A DNA stretch of 64,000 nt from Chalara sp. BL73 (Eukaryota; Ascomycota; Leotiomycetes; Helotiales). Within the stretch, counting starts at the first letter, position 1, and each line of letters opens with the position of its first letter. This document shows positions 45,001 through 55,800 of this stretch, piece by piece. The notes below the pieces were generated by a model that saw only the letters and a program-made list of their open reading frames with translations, had not been told where the DNA came from and ran no database searches. The DNA is taken from positions 87,337 through 151,336 of the forward strand of contig CAKJVC010000099.1 in assembly GCA_918026815.1 (NCBI GenBank). The letters are read 5' to 3'. Both the position numbers and the translations under genes were made by a program.

Positions 45001-45255
45001 GGGAAGTACAAAGAAGCAGAGGACATGATCCGACGAGTGCTGGAGGAAAGGGAGAGACTGTTGGGAAAGTACCACCATGATACTCTAACGAGCGTCTATT
45101 GCCTGGCTCACTTGCTCCAAAGCCAGAAGCAGTATGAGCCAGCATTGACTCTCTACAAGAGCGCCTGCGCGGGCTATGCCATGACGCTCGGAGCGAATCA
45201 CCCCACCGCTTCGGCGTGCTCTGACCACTACTCTTCCCTATTAAAGGAGATGTAG
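42077..45255 (+). CDS. NLR (STAND) receptor: Helo-like N-terminus, NB-ARC, TPR repeats, copy B
   Basis: Proposed join(42077..42492,42546..42701,42759..42909,42963..45255), about 1,004 residues. The N-terminus (MEALAVISLVGNIVQFVEFS...) matches the fungal STAND N-terminal Helo-like domain (PF17111 type). NB-ARC: P-loop GLGGVGKSQ (~235-243) split by intron 3, Walker B-like HWIMILDSAD, GSILITTRNKDVA, YMPLAITQAAAF, and MHD-like FEMHPLVQ (~554). About nine TPRs of 42 residues follow (LALVLQxQGKYxxAE.., EGREKVLGKDHPDTL); repeats 4 and 5 are degenerate. All introns (53, 57, 53 nt) are GT..AG. As written a C5 run near 42,775 shifts exon 3 by one base; copy A has C4 there and reads through. Family role: intracellular receptor that oligomerises with nucleotide and can trigger incompatibility-type cell death (established for relatives, inferred here). 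Confidence 0.85.
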
Positions 45256-45800
45256 TTCTATTGAATGCCACAAAAAGGAGTGAAAGGGTTAACTACGCCG
45301 CCGACAAGAGACGCAGGCGTGTTTGTGCTGCGTCGTTTTGCTGCGTCGGCCGCCAACCGTTTTTAAGTTTTGCGAGTCACTCACGTGAGTATAACGTCCT
45401 GAGTTCCCTTGAGCCCTATAGAGGATTTAGAGCACGTTAGTTAGGTAAGACAATTTTTACGGAATAGAAAACGCTTGTAAAGAACAGTTTAGCGAGTTTG
45501 TTTAGGTATTGCTGTTTTGGGCTTAGAACCGTATTTGGACGTAGCTAGAATAGGCTTAGCGGATCTTCGACTGTGCCTCTGGGACTTGCTTCCCCGGCGT
45601 TAATGAAATTACTTATCGATTCAGGAGGTTCACAAGTAATGCAATGAACGATTGATTGATCTCTGAAGTTTTCTACATACAGGAAGCAAGCTCTTCTTAT
45701 ATGCAAGAGGAGTGCGTAAGTCATTACGAATGATGACGACTCAGCCCTTAGGGGCCACGTAAGGAGAGTAAGTGGCAAACTATAGTTCCTGATTCGACAT

Positions 45801-45832
<32 letters not shown>

Positions 45833-45881
45833 AGAAATTTCTCGTAGGAGCCACGCTCTCCCAAGAGCCCTAATGTCCCAA
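45256..45881. other. Region downstream of the NLR gene, with microsatellite
   Basis: No gene supported. CTGCGTCG recurs near 45,330-45,350. A (TAC)n run lies at 45801-45832. Confidence 0.4.
45801..45832. repeat. (TAC)n microsatellite, ~10.7 units
   Basis: Uninterrupted TAC trinucleotide run. The same motif forms the 3' tails of both LINE copies, but no LINE sequence adjoins it here. Confidence 0.95.
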
Positions 45882-46141
45882 TGTAACAACCGGTATGCCC
45901 AAGGTGCGACACGGAGGTCATGGTACGGGATCAGGAGGCTGACGATCAGGGTATGAGGGGTTTCAGAGCCGATACGGAGGAGAGTCAGAGTCGCCTATAT
46001 AAAGGCCTGTTCCTACTCTCTACAGTTGTTCCTCATGTTTTTGTATCCTTCGTAGGTAGACCTATAAGGCAATCACTATCAGCCTATTGTACGCACTCCC
46101 ATATGCCTCTATTCTAGCCCGTGATTCCTTGCGTCGTTACA
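45882..46141 (+). mobile_element. Solo LTR, 260 bp
   Basis: Starts TGTAACAACCGG and ends TGCGTCGTTACA, flanked by CCCAA on both sides (45877-45881 and 46142-46146). Contains a TATA-like CCTATATAAAGG (~45,995) with a pyrimidine-rich stretch after it, as in a gypsy-type LTR promoter. No internal retrotransposon sequence remains. Confidence 0.9.
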
Positions 46142-46229
46142 CCCAAGAAGCTTATCTCTAAAAGCAATTGCTAGTATTGATGGGACTTAAAACACGTAAC
46201 CAGCTGCGACCCCGTGCCCTCAACTCTGG

Positions 46230-46724
46230 CTATTCTGTACGGCTTTCGTCGCAAGATTTCCGGGCGTATTGTCCATACAGCTTCGCAACATATTCATCAG
46301 CCATTGCAGATTCCCTTCGCAATTTTGCAGCATTATTAAGAGCAGTGATAAGGTTTTCATGCCCTGAGTCTATAGGATGAGCCCCGGTAATTTCAGTATT
46401 GTGTTGACCAGTTCGTTCGCAACCTTTTCGCCGTGAAAAACTTCTCTGCACCTCTGCATCCGGGCCGGGCTTGAGAAGATAGGACAAGGGGTGGTCTTCC
46501 GGACACGGGCATAGGAGATCATTCCCATGTCCGTGCTCGTCGTTCCTGACGATTGATGAGAATACATATACGGCAAAACAGAGAACAACCCGAGCAATAT
46601 AAACAATAAAAACATCCCTGTTATCATTGGATCCAGCAGCCGTATCGAGATCCCTTCTCCAGACAAAGCCAAGGTATACTCCAAACCCAAGTAGCAATGC
46701 AATGCAGCGTTTCAGAATGCCCAT
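46230..46724 (-). CDS. Possible small membrane protein, function unknown
   Basis: 164 codons starting MGILKRCIALLLGFGVYLGF, with hydrophobic segments at ~5-22 and ~38-58 (VFIVYIARVVLCFAVYVFSS), then a charged C-terminal half ending KSCDESRTE. No family recognised. A second frame with hydrophobic content overlaps it (46370-46702), so the true frame or a splice is uncertain. The pogo element begins 150 bp upstream of its start. Confidence 0.4.
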   Translation of the reverse strand: MGILKRCIALLLGFGVYLGFVWRRDLDTAAGSNDNRDVFIVYIARVVLCFAVYVFSSIVRNDEHGHGNDLLCPCPEDHPLSYLLKPGPDAEVQRSFSRRKGCERTGQHNTEITGAHPIDSGHENLITALNNAAKLRRESAMADEYVAKLYGQYARKSCDESRTE

Positions 46725-46958
46725 CCTAGCCTTTGCCTCCCACCTGGGCAGGGTTAGGCAGTCTACCAGGGCTGGTCAGGCTGAGGAAGGCCGACAGCCA
46801 AAATTTCAAGGCACGGCAAGGATGGGCGAGGCTGACTGGTAGGGCAGGCAAAGGAAGGCAGTCATTAGTCATATGTCCCCCCCCCGGAAGTCGGCACCCC
46901 CCTGTAGTCGGCACCTCGCTTAATTCTTACCCACCCCCTTTGGCCATGAATAACTTTT

Positions 46959-49046
46959 TTATTCTCTAATAGTTATATGAGATAATATAGAGCTAAGTTC
47001 TATAGCTATATTTGATCCTTCATCCTCAATTTGGCGATCTCCAGCTGCCGTTTGCGCTCTTTTCATCTGCTGGATATCTACAAACCTAGAATTAGGACTA
47101 GCCACTACTTTCCTGCGTTTTCTAGGTTGCAATTGGACTACACGTTGCTCTAATTGCTTAATTTTCCTTTCTTGCTCTGCAATTACCCATTCCTTTTGCT
47201 CAATGCCCTTAGATATCTTCCTAAAAAGTACTCTCGTCGTTGGCGCAGAAGCGCTTTTTAACTGCGAAACCTCGTATGCAATATCTCGGATATCTTGACC
47301 CTTTTGAGGAGTTGTAATATCCAATTGAGCCTTATCTGCAATCCAATTAGGCATATCTTCATTTGCAACTCGGTTTTGCGGTATTGAATTGGAGTTATTG
47401 CTGTTTTCTAAGAGCAATCGGCTCATAAGAGGCTTAGCGCGATTAATCGGCCACAATCCAGTTGCCTTCCAATCGGCCTTTATATTATAGCTTGTTAAGC
47501 CGTCTTTCCTTGCTCTCTGATAGCATGTAAGGAAGTTTCGCTTTCCGAGAGGTGAAGAATCGGTTAATAGGCTATTAAATCCTACGTATTTGCGGTAGGC
47601 GGCCTTGAGAGGGGAGAAAACCGATAAATCCAAAGGTTGAAGCACATGTGAAGTGTGAGGGGGTAAAAATAGTAGCTGAATATTGTTTGAAAAGCACCTC
47701 TACATAATTTCAACTGTTTCGTGACTCCCATGGCCGTCTAGAATAAGCAATCGAGGCTCAGATGGGTCACGTGGTCTAGATTGAGGTATATATACCTTAT
47801 CTAACCATTCAAGCGCTGTATCGTCTGTAGTCCACCCGTTTTCTGTTGCAGTAAACTTCCAATTCTTAAAGATATCCAAATCACTCCCAAACCATTGTTG
47901 TTGTACTGATTTCCCCTTGAAAATGACTAGAGGATTGAGGGCATTCCCGGTTGCCGAGATGCACTCAATAAACGAGGTCCAAGCTTTAGAACCGGGTGTT
48001 TTCTTCTGAATAAAGCGTTTTTCTTTGCTTCCTAGGACTAGTCCATTATCACCAAGTCCTTCCATAATACCAGCTTCATCCATATTCCAACGATTTTCCG
48101 GTTTTATAGCCTGAATGCAAGGAATAGCCAGTTTTTGGAACCACTTTGAAATAATTTCAGTCGTAGCACCATTCACACGTGCAGAATCAATATACCGTAT
48201 AAATTGGAATATAGCGCCATGGCGATATAACTGTTTGGAAGTATATCGATAGATTTGGACCTGGCGCTGTATTCGAGAGTGGCGCTGTAGATCATAGTTT
48301 CCCCCTGAATCCGCACCTAAAATACTGCTTTCTGGATGTTCGCACCTGCCACTTGTAAATCTGTTCTAAATCTAATACAAGCAATGATGCAGAGGACGCT
48401 TTTGACTCAGATTTAGAGCTCGATTCGTCAGAAGAGGAGGATGAGGACATGGCAGATGTGAAGGAGGCATGACGGCTGTTGTAGATACAAGAATGGATAC
48501 GCTTTAGACCTTTGTTTTGCTTACAAAATCTCGTGCTCGGAGCCTCCGAACCTACGAATATTTAAACCGCCATGGCGATATAACATACGCGAAGTCAGAA
48601 CGATACGATTAGAGAGGGCGGTGTACGCAGGGTGGCGAGTTAATCAAGAGTGGCGCTGTATTCCAATTTATACGGTAGAAGTGCTTTTTGGTCTGTAGAA
48701 TAGGATTACGACGTTTAAAGCCATCCATCCAACGTTTTCCTAGTGGTCTTTCATCTCCACGGGCATAAAGGATCCGGCCGGCTAGCTGTCTAATTTGCAC
48801 GTGCGTAGGTGCAAGACCTAGAGCTTCCTGGGTAAGAATCCAATCCGTAAGACGCCTTTATTGGTTAGGGGAGAGCTTTTGCTCATGTGCATGAGCTTCT
48901 AATCTCGAGGTGCGGCCATTTAATCGATTTTGAAGTGTCCCTCGTGGTACACCGTAAGTTTTGGAAGCTTCCACTTGGGTCATGCCTTTTTCAATAGCAA
49001 ATAATGCTAATTGCAAATCGTTTTCAGTATATCTGGGCTTCATCAT
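46959..49046 (-). pseudogene. pogo/Fot1 DDE transposase, interrupted
   Basis: Reading on the minus strand: MMKPRYTENDLQLALFAIEK (pipsqueak-type HTH), stop TAA after LSPNQ (48,858), LTDWILTQEALGLAPTHVQI and RILYARGDERPLGKRWMDGF (CENP-B-type HTH), then the nested element. The frame resumes DSARVNGATTEIISKWF, NMDEAGIMEG (first D), LLILDGHGSHE (second D), stop TAG at 47,700 where Trp is expected (ETVEIM-stop-RCFSNN), LFLPPHTSHVLQPLDLSVFS (third D region), and a Lys/Arg coiled tail. One further base is missing around the insertion site. Inactive as written; catalytic residues are still present. Confidence 0.85.
48195..48675. mobile_element. 481-bp non-autonomous TIR element nested in the pogo transposase
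   Basis: Flanked by TA (48193-48194 and 48676-48677). The terminal repeats begin CCGTATAAATTGGAATA and match over ~25 bp with one difference. Subterminal motifs GCCATGGCGATATAAC and AGTGGCGCTGTA each occur at both ends. The interior keeps a fragment of an acidic coding tail (DSDLELDSSEEEDED, then TGA near 48,470), as at the C-terminus of some pogo/mariner transposases, so it looks like an internally deleted derivative. Confidence 0.85.
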
Positions 49047-49173
49047 GAGATCTAAAAGAGTACCAAGTTTGAGATAATTCTATTAAAAGATTAAAAAGTT
49101 ATTTAGATTTAATAAGGTGGGTATTCAAATTGCGGTGTGCTAAGCGAGGTGCCGACTACCGGGGGGGGACTTA

Positions 49174-49746
49174 TACAGGAGGCTGGCCAGGGGCCAGCGT
49201 AAGCGAGCCAAGCTCTAAGCGAGACAGGGCCAGGGCCGTGACAGAATCTGACGACCGTTTAACTCATACTCGGCGAGATCAGTAAGATAACATTCGATAT
49301 CGGGCCAAAACAAACCTTATTGGAGTAGTCATGGCGAAGGTAAATACCTGTTTTTCCCCACGTCAAACCTGCAGGGAAAGAGGACCACAATAAGTCCCCC
49401 CGTGTAAGTTTAAGACATCGGTCATGATGTCGCACTCAAAACAACTTCCTTCATTTGCATAATATTTATCGCAATCGAATCATTATGCCATATACACACA
49501 AAACGACCTTACATATACAAGGCTTTACACTTCCCTAATTCGCTAGCGCGAGAAGACTATGAAGCGGCTGTCAAGTGCTTACGAGTAAGTTGCCCCAGTC
49601 CTTCCTATTACTTCCACTTATTCTTTTGATTTCTCTTCTAACCACCCTCGATAGAAGGAGTCTCATGTCCATCCACTATTTCAAAAAGAAATTCACACAG
49701 TTCTGTCCTTTGTGAAGAGAGGCACTCTCAAGGGTTTTTTTGTGTT
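49174..49746. other. Spacer, no supported gene
   Basis: AGGGCCGTGACA at ~49,220 resembles an LTR end, but no partner was found. The right part may belong to the Tc1 relic that follows. Confidence 0.3.
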
Positions 49747-50079
49747 GAGGACGGGAGTAAAGTACATGGCTTAAAGGACACCAAGAGCAATGGAGGACTC
49801 TGTAATGCTACAAGAGTAGATTGCCACATTAATACTCTTCTTGATTGGCCTCCATCCTCTTTTGATTTGAATCCCATCGAGAACGTGTAGAGGATCTTAA
49901 AGCAGAGACTTAGAAACAGGAATCCTCATGGGGGATGGACTCTTACAGAGCTAAAAGATGCTTTGCAAGATGTTTGGGATAATAAGATCACAGTAGAGGA
50001 TTTTAATAAGTTCATTAATTCTACCCCTCAGAGAATTAGAAAGGTCATTGGTAGAAAAGGAGCTCAAACTCCATATTAA
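49747..50079 (+). pseudogene. Tc1/mariner transposase relic (C-terminal third)
   Basis: Frame from EDGSKVHGLKDTKS (second catalytic D block) through LDWPPSSFDLNPIENV, a TAG stop, RILKQRLRNRNPHGGWTLTE and ending GRKGAQTPY before TAA. The stop lies where Trp is expected (VWRILKQ), so TGG to TAG. It is a different family member from the intact element at 27227. Confidence 0.8.
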
Positions 50080-50279
50080 AGCAGCGTTAAGGACATACTG
50101 TAAATAGCTTAGTAAAGTGGCAGAATCTACCCTTGTCTGTTGCATGAGTTATGGCAACCCCCTTTCGTACGAATGCACATGCTGTAAGCGAACCATCAGA
50201 ATAGCCGCCAGCCAGCCGCAGGCTTACAGCCACTACAGGAACGTATAGTCTAGACTATCGTGGGCTCCGACTGACAGAG

Positions 50280-51408
50280 TGCTTTTCGGGGATACCGAAC
50301 CCTAGAGCTCGGTGGCTCCGTAAGTAAGGATACAGCACGGTTAAAGGATATAAGGAAAAGCTAGAATCTTCTGGAGAAGGGAAAGTTTGAGTTTTCTTTC
50401 CAGACTTACAAGCATACTTTTGATATCAATACATTACTATTGCAATTACATTGCTAGTCACGTGTTCTTACCTGTTATATTGCAATCCATCCTGCTGCCC
50501 TCTTCTTGTTACAGTGTCCTCCAAACGTACCGATACTGGCATCTAGAAATATTGTCCCACCAACCTCGATACTTTCTCGGATGATGTTGCTGGCACGCGA
50601 AAACGTCTCTTTGAGATTTTCGGATAGCAGGGTCTCCTGCAAGTCTGCTGTAGATGCTCTTAAATTCTGGTTGGAATTGGCTGAGCGCTGATCATCTCGC
50701 GTGCTTCCTATCGGAGACAGGTCCTGCTCGCGGGCGACTCTCGAAATCCTAGAGTTCTGTTTCAAGAACAATATTCTTTATGTCGTCTCCCTTCTCATAC
50801 CTCCCACAAGCTCCAGCCTTGTGATGTAGCAGTGTTTTCCCCACTCAAGGCAGCTTACCGCGACCAGGTTGATCGACTCGAGCAAGGAGGTGTAAATACG
50901 ATCGGCAAGGAGCACTTCACCTCTTTATATAGCCCCGCAAGAGAAAGAGCGTTCACGCCAAAGAATATCAAGGCCGGCTTCGCTGCAAGAGGTCTGTTCG
51001 CGTTTAATCCAGATAGGGTGCTCAGAAGTATGCCCGCCCCCCCGGCTGAACTAGCCATTCCAAGAGCCGATGAGGTGAAGGTAGGGTCTTGTCGGTAAGA
51101 CGTAGAACTGCAAACGCCTGTGACGCCAGTGTCAGCAGAGGCTTTTATGTCGCTGCAGAACCTAATCATCCAACAGGATGCTCATGCGTTTGATGAAACG
51201 AGCAAACAGAACCTAGCAAGGCACCCGCAGAATTACTCGCAAATCTCAAGGAACTTGGCTTCCTGAATTTGCTTGAGATCCAATGCTTTTCGGGGATACC
51301 AACCTCTAGAGCTCGGTGGTTCCGTAAGTCAAGGATACAGCACACTCGAAGGATATAAGAAAAGGCTAGAGCATTCTAGAGAAAGGCAAGCTTGAGTGTT
51401 TTCCTTGG
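50280..51408. repeat. Pair of diverged ~120-bp direct repeats (LTR-like)
   Basis: 50280-50397 and 51281-51408 both begin TGCTTTTCGGGGATACC, share AGAGCTCGGTGG and GGATACAGCAC and end in a CTTGAGT/TTTGAGT..TTTTC block, about 80% alike by eye. They flank ~880 bp that includes a pogo fragment. They may be old LTRs of one small element or two scattered LTR pieces. No target duplication was found. Confidence 0.6.
50780..51098 (+). pseudogene. pogo/Fot1 transposase C-terminal fragment
   Basis: Reads (with one frame change near 50,830) SHTSHKLQPCDVAVFSPLKA, YRDQVDRLEQGGV, FTPKNIKAGFAARGLFAFNP and stops after KVGSCR. HTSH..QP.D.. is the last DDE block of Fot1-like transposases. Related to, but distinct from, the element at 46874. 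Confidence 0.75.
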
Positions 51409-51638
51409 TAAAATACTGAGTTATCAGATGTAAAACTATTACCGTTCCAAATAAAAAAAGAATGCCTCCACGTCTGATTATGCTAACCGCTTGTTCAAAT
51501 AGCATAATACCCCTCAGAGTCGATGGATATCAGGCTTATCGGCTCCTCAATTTGCATTTCGCTAGCAGCATACAGAGGCGGCTGCTAAGCAAATCACCCA
51601 CAAACCCCTAATCAATTGCTGGTGCAACATGAGTGTTA
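51409..51638. other. Spacer downstream of the 51639 gene
   Basis: No gene seen. Likely the 3' UTR of the minus-strand membrane protein gene. Confidence 0.3.
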
Positions 51639-52194
51639 TTACGCACGCTTTGCTCTTAGCTCCTGGCTTAGGCCCACGTAGACCATGTATAGTATCATAG
51701 TAATATGAGCGGTACTTGTCGTCATCGCAATTGTCATGACTGCTTTGACAGTCCAGTGACCATCAAGAGTTGCATATAAATTGATAACTGCCGTAACAAA
51801 GCTAAGTATAGAGTTCAAAAGGGTAGATCTGCTTGTCAGTGATATGCCTAGTGTATAAAAATGGAGAAAAGACTCACAAGATTATGCGATCTGTCGGCCA
51901 AATATTATTGCCCCTTTCTTCCGAAGAGAATAAAGACAATGCAATCACCCCACAAAGACAAAACATCCCTCCTACTAATAGGAAAGGGGGGTTTTCGGCT
52001 ACACCACACACAGTCTTCAAGTCTTCTCCAATGCCATTCAAGGTACGAGATTCACGAATGGCGTTGAATGTTACTGGAAGGAAAAGGAAGCTGGCAAGCA
52101 AAAGCCAAGTGAATACACCGGCAAGCATTTTTGCGTAGAATCTTTTTGATACTTCTCTTTTCATTTGAAACCACGCCATTACTGATCCACGCAA
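51639..52194 (-). CDS. Small multi-pass membrane protein, fungal family of unknown function
   Basis: Proposed complement(join(51639..51828,51878..52194)), 168 residues. The 49-nt intron has donor GTGAGT, branch CACTGAC and acceptor GCAG, and joins DRIIL to STLLNSILSF in frame. Four hydrophobic segments are visible: MLAGVFTWLLLASFLFLPVT, PPFLLVGGMFCLCGVIALSL, LLNSILSFVTAVINLY and TSTAHITMILYMVYVGL. The order matches, as I recall, a common fungal four-helix membrane protein family without assigned role. An alternative start lies at the MKREVSK methionine (52,164). The frame is intact. The LINE inserted ~350 bp upstream could affect its promoter. Confidence 0.75.
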
Positions 52195-52527
52195 ATGAAA
52201 CTTGAGGTGAGTGTCTCTTGAGTGTTCGTGGTGGTTACCAATCGTCGAATTCGATTACGAAAAGAATGACAAGAGTTTTGAATCGGTGAAATGAGAGGTA
52301 GCTGCGAGAACTATCAGCAGTGGGACAAAGTGTTGCATTTATCACTTTCTTTTGAGATGCGAAAAACGGGTTAGCCTCAGAAATGGATGCCGCCAGAAGC
52401 TTGGGATACGAGACGGACGCCGTACCTGATTGTCACGACACGCGCTGTGGATCTACAGATACAGAGGGCAACGGTGGTATCATACGAGAATCTATAGCTG
52501 AGGAAGGAAGAAAGAGCTGGAGGAGAG
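52195..52527. promoter_or_regulatory. Promoter region of the 51639 gene
   Basis: No gene seen. Bounded on the right by the LINE target duplication (52528-52540), so only ~330 bp of original upstream DNA remains next to the start. Confidence 0.35.
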
Positions 52528-52859
52528 CAGGCTAAATATAGTAGTAGTAGTAGTTTATTGCGCCCGGCTAAGCCTAAAGGGCCCTATTCTATATTACATA
52601 ATACGCTTCCTTCGGTGTTTCTAATGCCTCCTGAAGCCCATACAGAACTGCTTCTATTTATATTTTCCGATTTCAGTAACACATATTCCACGTGGTCTCG
52701 TGCGTAGTTAGTGGCAAGTTAACTTGAAGTTCATTCCTCCAAGTGTTCAATGTCCTATTGTCGGCGACTGAAGCGAGACCTGCTGGGGACACGAGGTGAT
52801 AAGGGGTTAGTCGGGATAAAAGAAAGAAATGGGATTTCCTATTGTAGGAAGTTAGTTGC

Positions 52860-55800
52860 CTACTCTACTTCCATGTCCAGTCGTCTTGTGGCTATGGCGA
52901 ACTTGATCGTTGCTCGAACCGCGTCTATATTTGGTGTCCATGTCTCTGGGTCAGATGGAGCTTTCCCCCCAAGATGGAAGGAGAGGTTGCCTCTTCTAGT
53001 GTCTGTCTGTGCTAGCATTTGCGTTCGGTGTGCGTCCCATCTCGTGCATCGGAAAAGGAAGTGCTTGACAGTTTCTGTTGCCTGTCCGCAGGCACACTGG
53101 TCAGATTCCGCTGCTCCAATCCGGTGAAGATATCCGTTCAGTCGTGCCATTCCTGTACGGAGCTGTGCTAATACGCTCGCTTCTCTCCGCTTGAGACCGT
53201 CGTATAGGGTACGAGTATGTTTTCCTGGCAGTGCGGTGTCTATTTCTCTGGAATACTTTCCCACCTCGTCTGGTAGTGTCCTTATTGCCTTTTCTGCTTT
53301 TCCCCTGTTGATAGTTGTAGATTTGGCTTGGTAGCACTGCCCTTGTGGTGTTCGGTCTGGCTCGGTAGCCTGTCGTGCGGCTTCCTTTGCTCTCCTGCCG
53401 AGCTCGAAGCTCTCCTGAGACGGGATCCATATCATCGAGATAGAATTGCCTCCTTTTCTCAGCGCAGACGCTACCTCGTAAATCTCTTTAATGCTGGTTT
53501 GTCCTGATTGATGTCTTGGTTGGCTCGTTGCTAGCAGGGCTCCCTGGTTGTTTGAAATAATCGTGATCTGTCTTCCCACCAGATGTAGCGGTAGGCGCTT
53601 CATTGCCATCGCTATCGCGGCGAGTTCAGCCGTGTACGGGTTCTGCTCCGTTCTTGCTCCCAGCGTGACCGAGTATGCACTCGGTTCTCTACCTGTTACA
53701 ATGCCGAGAGTGTCGTGGATGGCTCCTCCCATCCCCACTATCCTCTTTCTCGCGGACGAGCTTGTCGCAATCCGAATACCGCAGATAGTGTTCGCAATGT
53801 TGGTAATCTCCTCCGTTCCGAAGTCGATTGTAGCGGGGAGCCGTTCCTCCCACGGAGCGATTACATAAGGCTGAATAACCTCCATCTTATTTGTTGGCAT
53901 GTTTTGATGCGCACAAGCTATCTTTTGCAATGGTGACGTGAATCTCCGGAGTGCTCTGGTGTTTAGCTTCGATATTGGATTCGTTTCGGGCAGCGTGCGG
54001 ATGTTGACCCACACTTTCGTAGCCCTCTCTGCAAACCGCTCGCTCACTGTACGTATGCTGGCCTCGGCTTCTGCAACTGCGGTGGCGACGGTTCGGAAAG
54101 CTCCTGTGACGGCCTGTGCTCCGATTCTTTGTATTCGGTTCATTAAGGCCATGCCCTTGTGCCCGCAAGCATGCATCCACACATTTGAAGCGTAGTCCAC
54201 GACTGGCGCTACCGTCGCTCCAAACAACTGCCTTGCAGTTGAGGGAGAGACCAGCCGTAGTCGTTTTAATGCCATCGCGGCAAGAAGGCCCTTGGTTGTT
54301 GCTTTCCCGATGTGCTGTACATACCGGAGTCCGGAGTCCATAACGACTCCTAAGATCTTGGTCGCCTCCTTTGGTGCGATTGCCTCACCTTTGATAGTGA
54401 ACGGTCTGGTACTGATTCGGTCATGCCGTCTAGTGAAATGAATGATTGCTGTCTTCTTGCCTTCGAACGTGGCTCCGCTCCGCCTTTCCCAGTCCATTGC
54501 TTTGTCGATGATAGCTTGAATCCCTTCTCGGTTCACATCCGCTGATGACCCTGTAACCCACGCGTTATAGTCGTCCACAAATGCTATTGATCCCCCATTT
54601 GCATTCAGTTTGTGTTGAACTAGGTCGGCATTGAAGAAGAGGAACAGGATTGGCGACAGTGGTGACCCTTGCGGTAGGCCTGCTTGTGGCAGTGGCTGCT
54701 GTTGAGACGTGTGGCCATTGACTAGTATGGTTGCGGTGCGTTCTGAGCAAAAAGCATCAATCCACCGTACTAGGGCCGGTGGGATGCCTCTCGCTGCGAG
54801 TCTCTGCAACAGCCTGTCCTTGTACACTCCATTGTATGCGCCCTTCACGTCGAAGCTAACCAAGCTCAGGACCTTCTTTGATCTCCATGCATTATAGATG
54901 TGTTCTTGCAACAGCAAAAGTGCCTGTTCAGCAGAGCGCTTCTTTCTGGCCCCGAAGTGATTCGTGGGGAGCAGACCAAAGGTCTCTACTGCGTGCGATA
55001 TTCTCTCAGCAATCACCGATTCTAGTGTTTTCCCCAGTGTGGAGAGCAGCGAGATCGGCCTCCATGATTCTGCAACCGTGTAATCACCTTTGTTTGGCTT
55101 CTTCAGCGGTATGATCTTGGCATTTCTCCATTGTGTAGGGAGTTCCCCTTCGTCCAACGACGTCTGAAAGAGGAGCAACACCCTGTCCTTGACCACTGGC
55201 CATACCTGCTTCCATACCATGGCTGGTAACCCATCCTCTCCTGGCGCCTTCCGTGGCTTCGCCGCGAACATCCTCCGTTCGACTTCTTCCATGGTCAGGG
55301 GAGGCATCGACACTGCGGTTCGCTGTGGTCGTGGTCCTTCATCTTCTATCCTCTCCGGCAGTGGGGGAAAGAACACCGACAGCAGTTCCTCTGCTTGTTC
55401 AGTTTTGTTTTTCGTGGTGGATCCGTCTCTTCTCGTTAGCGGCGGTATCTTGTCAAATGCTGAACTGCCACGAGGATCTAGGTATTTTGCCGCTTGCCAG
55501 ATGTTTGTGTCATCTGCGAGGAAGTCCTCCCAGTGCGCCTTTTTCTGTCTCCGGACAGCATCATGGTATTCCTTAGCAGCTTCATTTGCTTGCTGTTCTA
55601 GTTCAGGAAACATGCGACCCAACCGTCGTTGCGTTCTAGCCTGGTTCCTCCAGTACGTATAGACTCGCCGCAGCTGTGTGAGATCTGTTGTCCACCATCT
55701 CTTCGCGTATGGTGAAGGTTTAGCCTTTGGGGTGAGTGCATGGACTGCCTCCAGCACCGCGGTCATCAACCCATCTGCCTGTTGCTGTACACTGCCACCA

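Larger units (their letters stand above)
46874..49171 (-). mobile_element. pogo/Fot1-type DNA transposon carrying a nested element
   Basis: Flanked by TA at 46872-46873 and 49172-49173. The terminal repeats share GTCCCCCCCC, GG, then AGTCGGCACC; the left end carries an extra ~18-bp partial duplication of that sequence (AGTCGGCAC twice). The interior encodes a DDE_1-type transposase, broken by stops, and the 481-bp element at 48195-48675. Confidence 0.85.

Noticed and set aside
49205..49235. AGGGCCGTGACA as the end of another solo LTR
   Set aside because: It resembles an LTR terminus but no matching start or 5-bp duplication was found.
53887..54195. Plus- and minus-strand frames inside LINE ORF2
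   Set aside because: They are shadows of the intact 1,275-residue ORF2 and have no independent support.
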